DNA from: Oscillospiraceae bacterium | GTDB lineage: Bacteria; Bacillota; Clostridia; Oscillospirales; Acutalibacteraceae | Direction of reading: 5' to 3' | Assembly (NCBI GenBank): GCA_029013165.1 | Contig: JAQXMV010000202.1 | Coordinates: 1 to 5,483, forward strand | DNA length: 5,483 nt | Shown here: positions 5,311-5,483 of the stretch, piece by piece | Layout of the letters: each line of letters begins with the position of its first letter | How positions within the stretch are numbered: position 1 is the first letter of the stretch | Made by a program: the position numbers and the translations under genes | Notes under the pieces: model-generated | The model's database searches: none | Seen by the model: only the letters and a program-made list of their open reading frames with translations | What the model was told of the DNA's origin: nothing

Positions 5311-5405
5311 GGCGGCCCCGGGCGGCGCACGCATATGCGCCGCAGCAGGAAGCCCGGTCGGGCTTCCTGCCGCTGAGCCGCTGGCGGCTCAGCGCCGGGG
5401 CCGCC
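5311..5405. repeat. GC-rich four-way-junction structure (three hairpins in a closing stem)
   Basis: GGCGGCCCCGG (5311-5321) is the exact reverse complement of CCGGGGCCGCC (5395-5405). Inside lie three perfect hairpins with almost no unpaired base between them: GCGGCGCA/TGCGCCGC (5322-5343, 6-base loop), GCAGGAAGCCC/GGGCTTCCTGC (5345-5370, loop GGTC) and CGCTGAGCCG/CGGCTCAGCG (5371-5394, loop CTGG). Only base 5344 is left over at the junction. The region is non-coding. It may be a structured RNA or a DNA-level cruciform repeat; I recognise no named family. Confidence 0.75.
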
Positions 5406-5407
5406 TC

Positions 5408-5483
5408 GGCGCGTGCGGTCGCGCGCGCCTTTGGCCGCCGCATCCGCGGCGGCCGGCGAGGGCTACCGCCCTCGCCCCGGCGG
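5408..5483. repeat. Further GC hairpins, cut by the window end
   Basis: GGCGCG/CGCGCC (5408-5429), GGCCGCCGC/GCGGCGGCC (5433-5454, loop ATCC) and GGCGAGGGC/GCCCTCGCC (5455-5476, loop TACC) follow in close series. The last bases CCCCGGCG (5475-5482) could also pair back with CGCCGGGG (5393-5400), competing with the closing stem of the junction. The array evidently continues past the window. Confidence 0.7.

Noticed and set aside
5114..5443. Minus-strand open frame over the DUF1643 end and GC-rich tail
   Set aside because: Arg/Ala-rich translation of hairpin DNA fused to antisense of a real gene; no start signals.

Overview
The window looks like a chromosomal segment from a Bacillota bacterium, probably a gut-type member of the Clostridia. 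This is an inference from strong AGGAGG-type ribosome binding sites, near-consensus sigma-A promoters, GC-rich hairpin terminators and the style of the proteins. I cannot name a species.

Layout, left to right. (1) Positions 1-969 hold the 3' part of a hormone-sensitive-lipase-type alpha/beta hydrolase that runs in from outside the window. (2) A promoter with perfect -35 and -10 boxes (1000-1028) drives a 43-residue acidic small protein (1059-1190), which is followed by a hairpin terminator. (3) An M20-family zinc peptidase occupies 1302-2639. (4) A second strong promoter (2706-2735) and a ~100-nt leader precede a 24-residue cationic peptide (2846-2920) that has its own terminator. (5) Positions 2982-3281 form a non-coding cassette of nested palindromes with imperfect inverted ends, resembling a MITE or other intergenic palindromic repeat. 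(6) On the minus strand (3297-4388) lies a multi-pass acyltransferase-3 family membrane protein. (7) Divergent from it is a DUF1643 protein (4586-5209). (8) The window ends in an about 83% GC stretch built almost entirely of contiguous perfect hairpins, including an apparent four-way junction (5311-5405), and it is cut by the window edge.

How the genes work together: the hydrolase, peptidase and acyltransferase have no shared pathway visible here and look like ordinary accessory metabolism or cell-surface genes. The most unusual content is the two tiny, strongly expressed-looking ORFs of opposite charge on either side of the M20 peptidase, and the two unrelated palindrome arrays. No phage, CRISPR, rRNA or tRNA gene and no transposase gene is visible.
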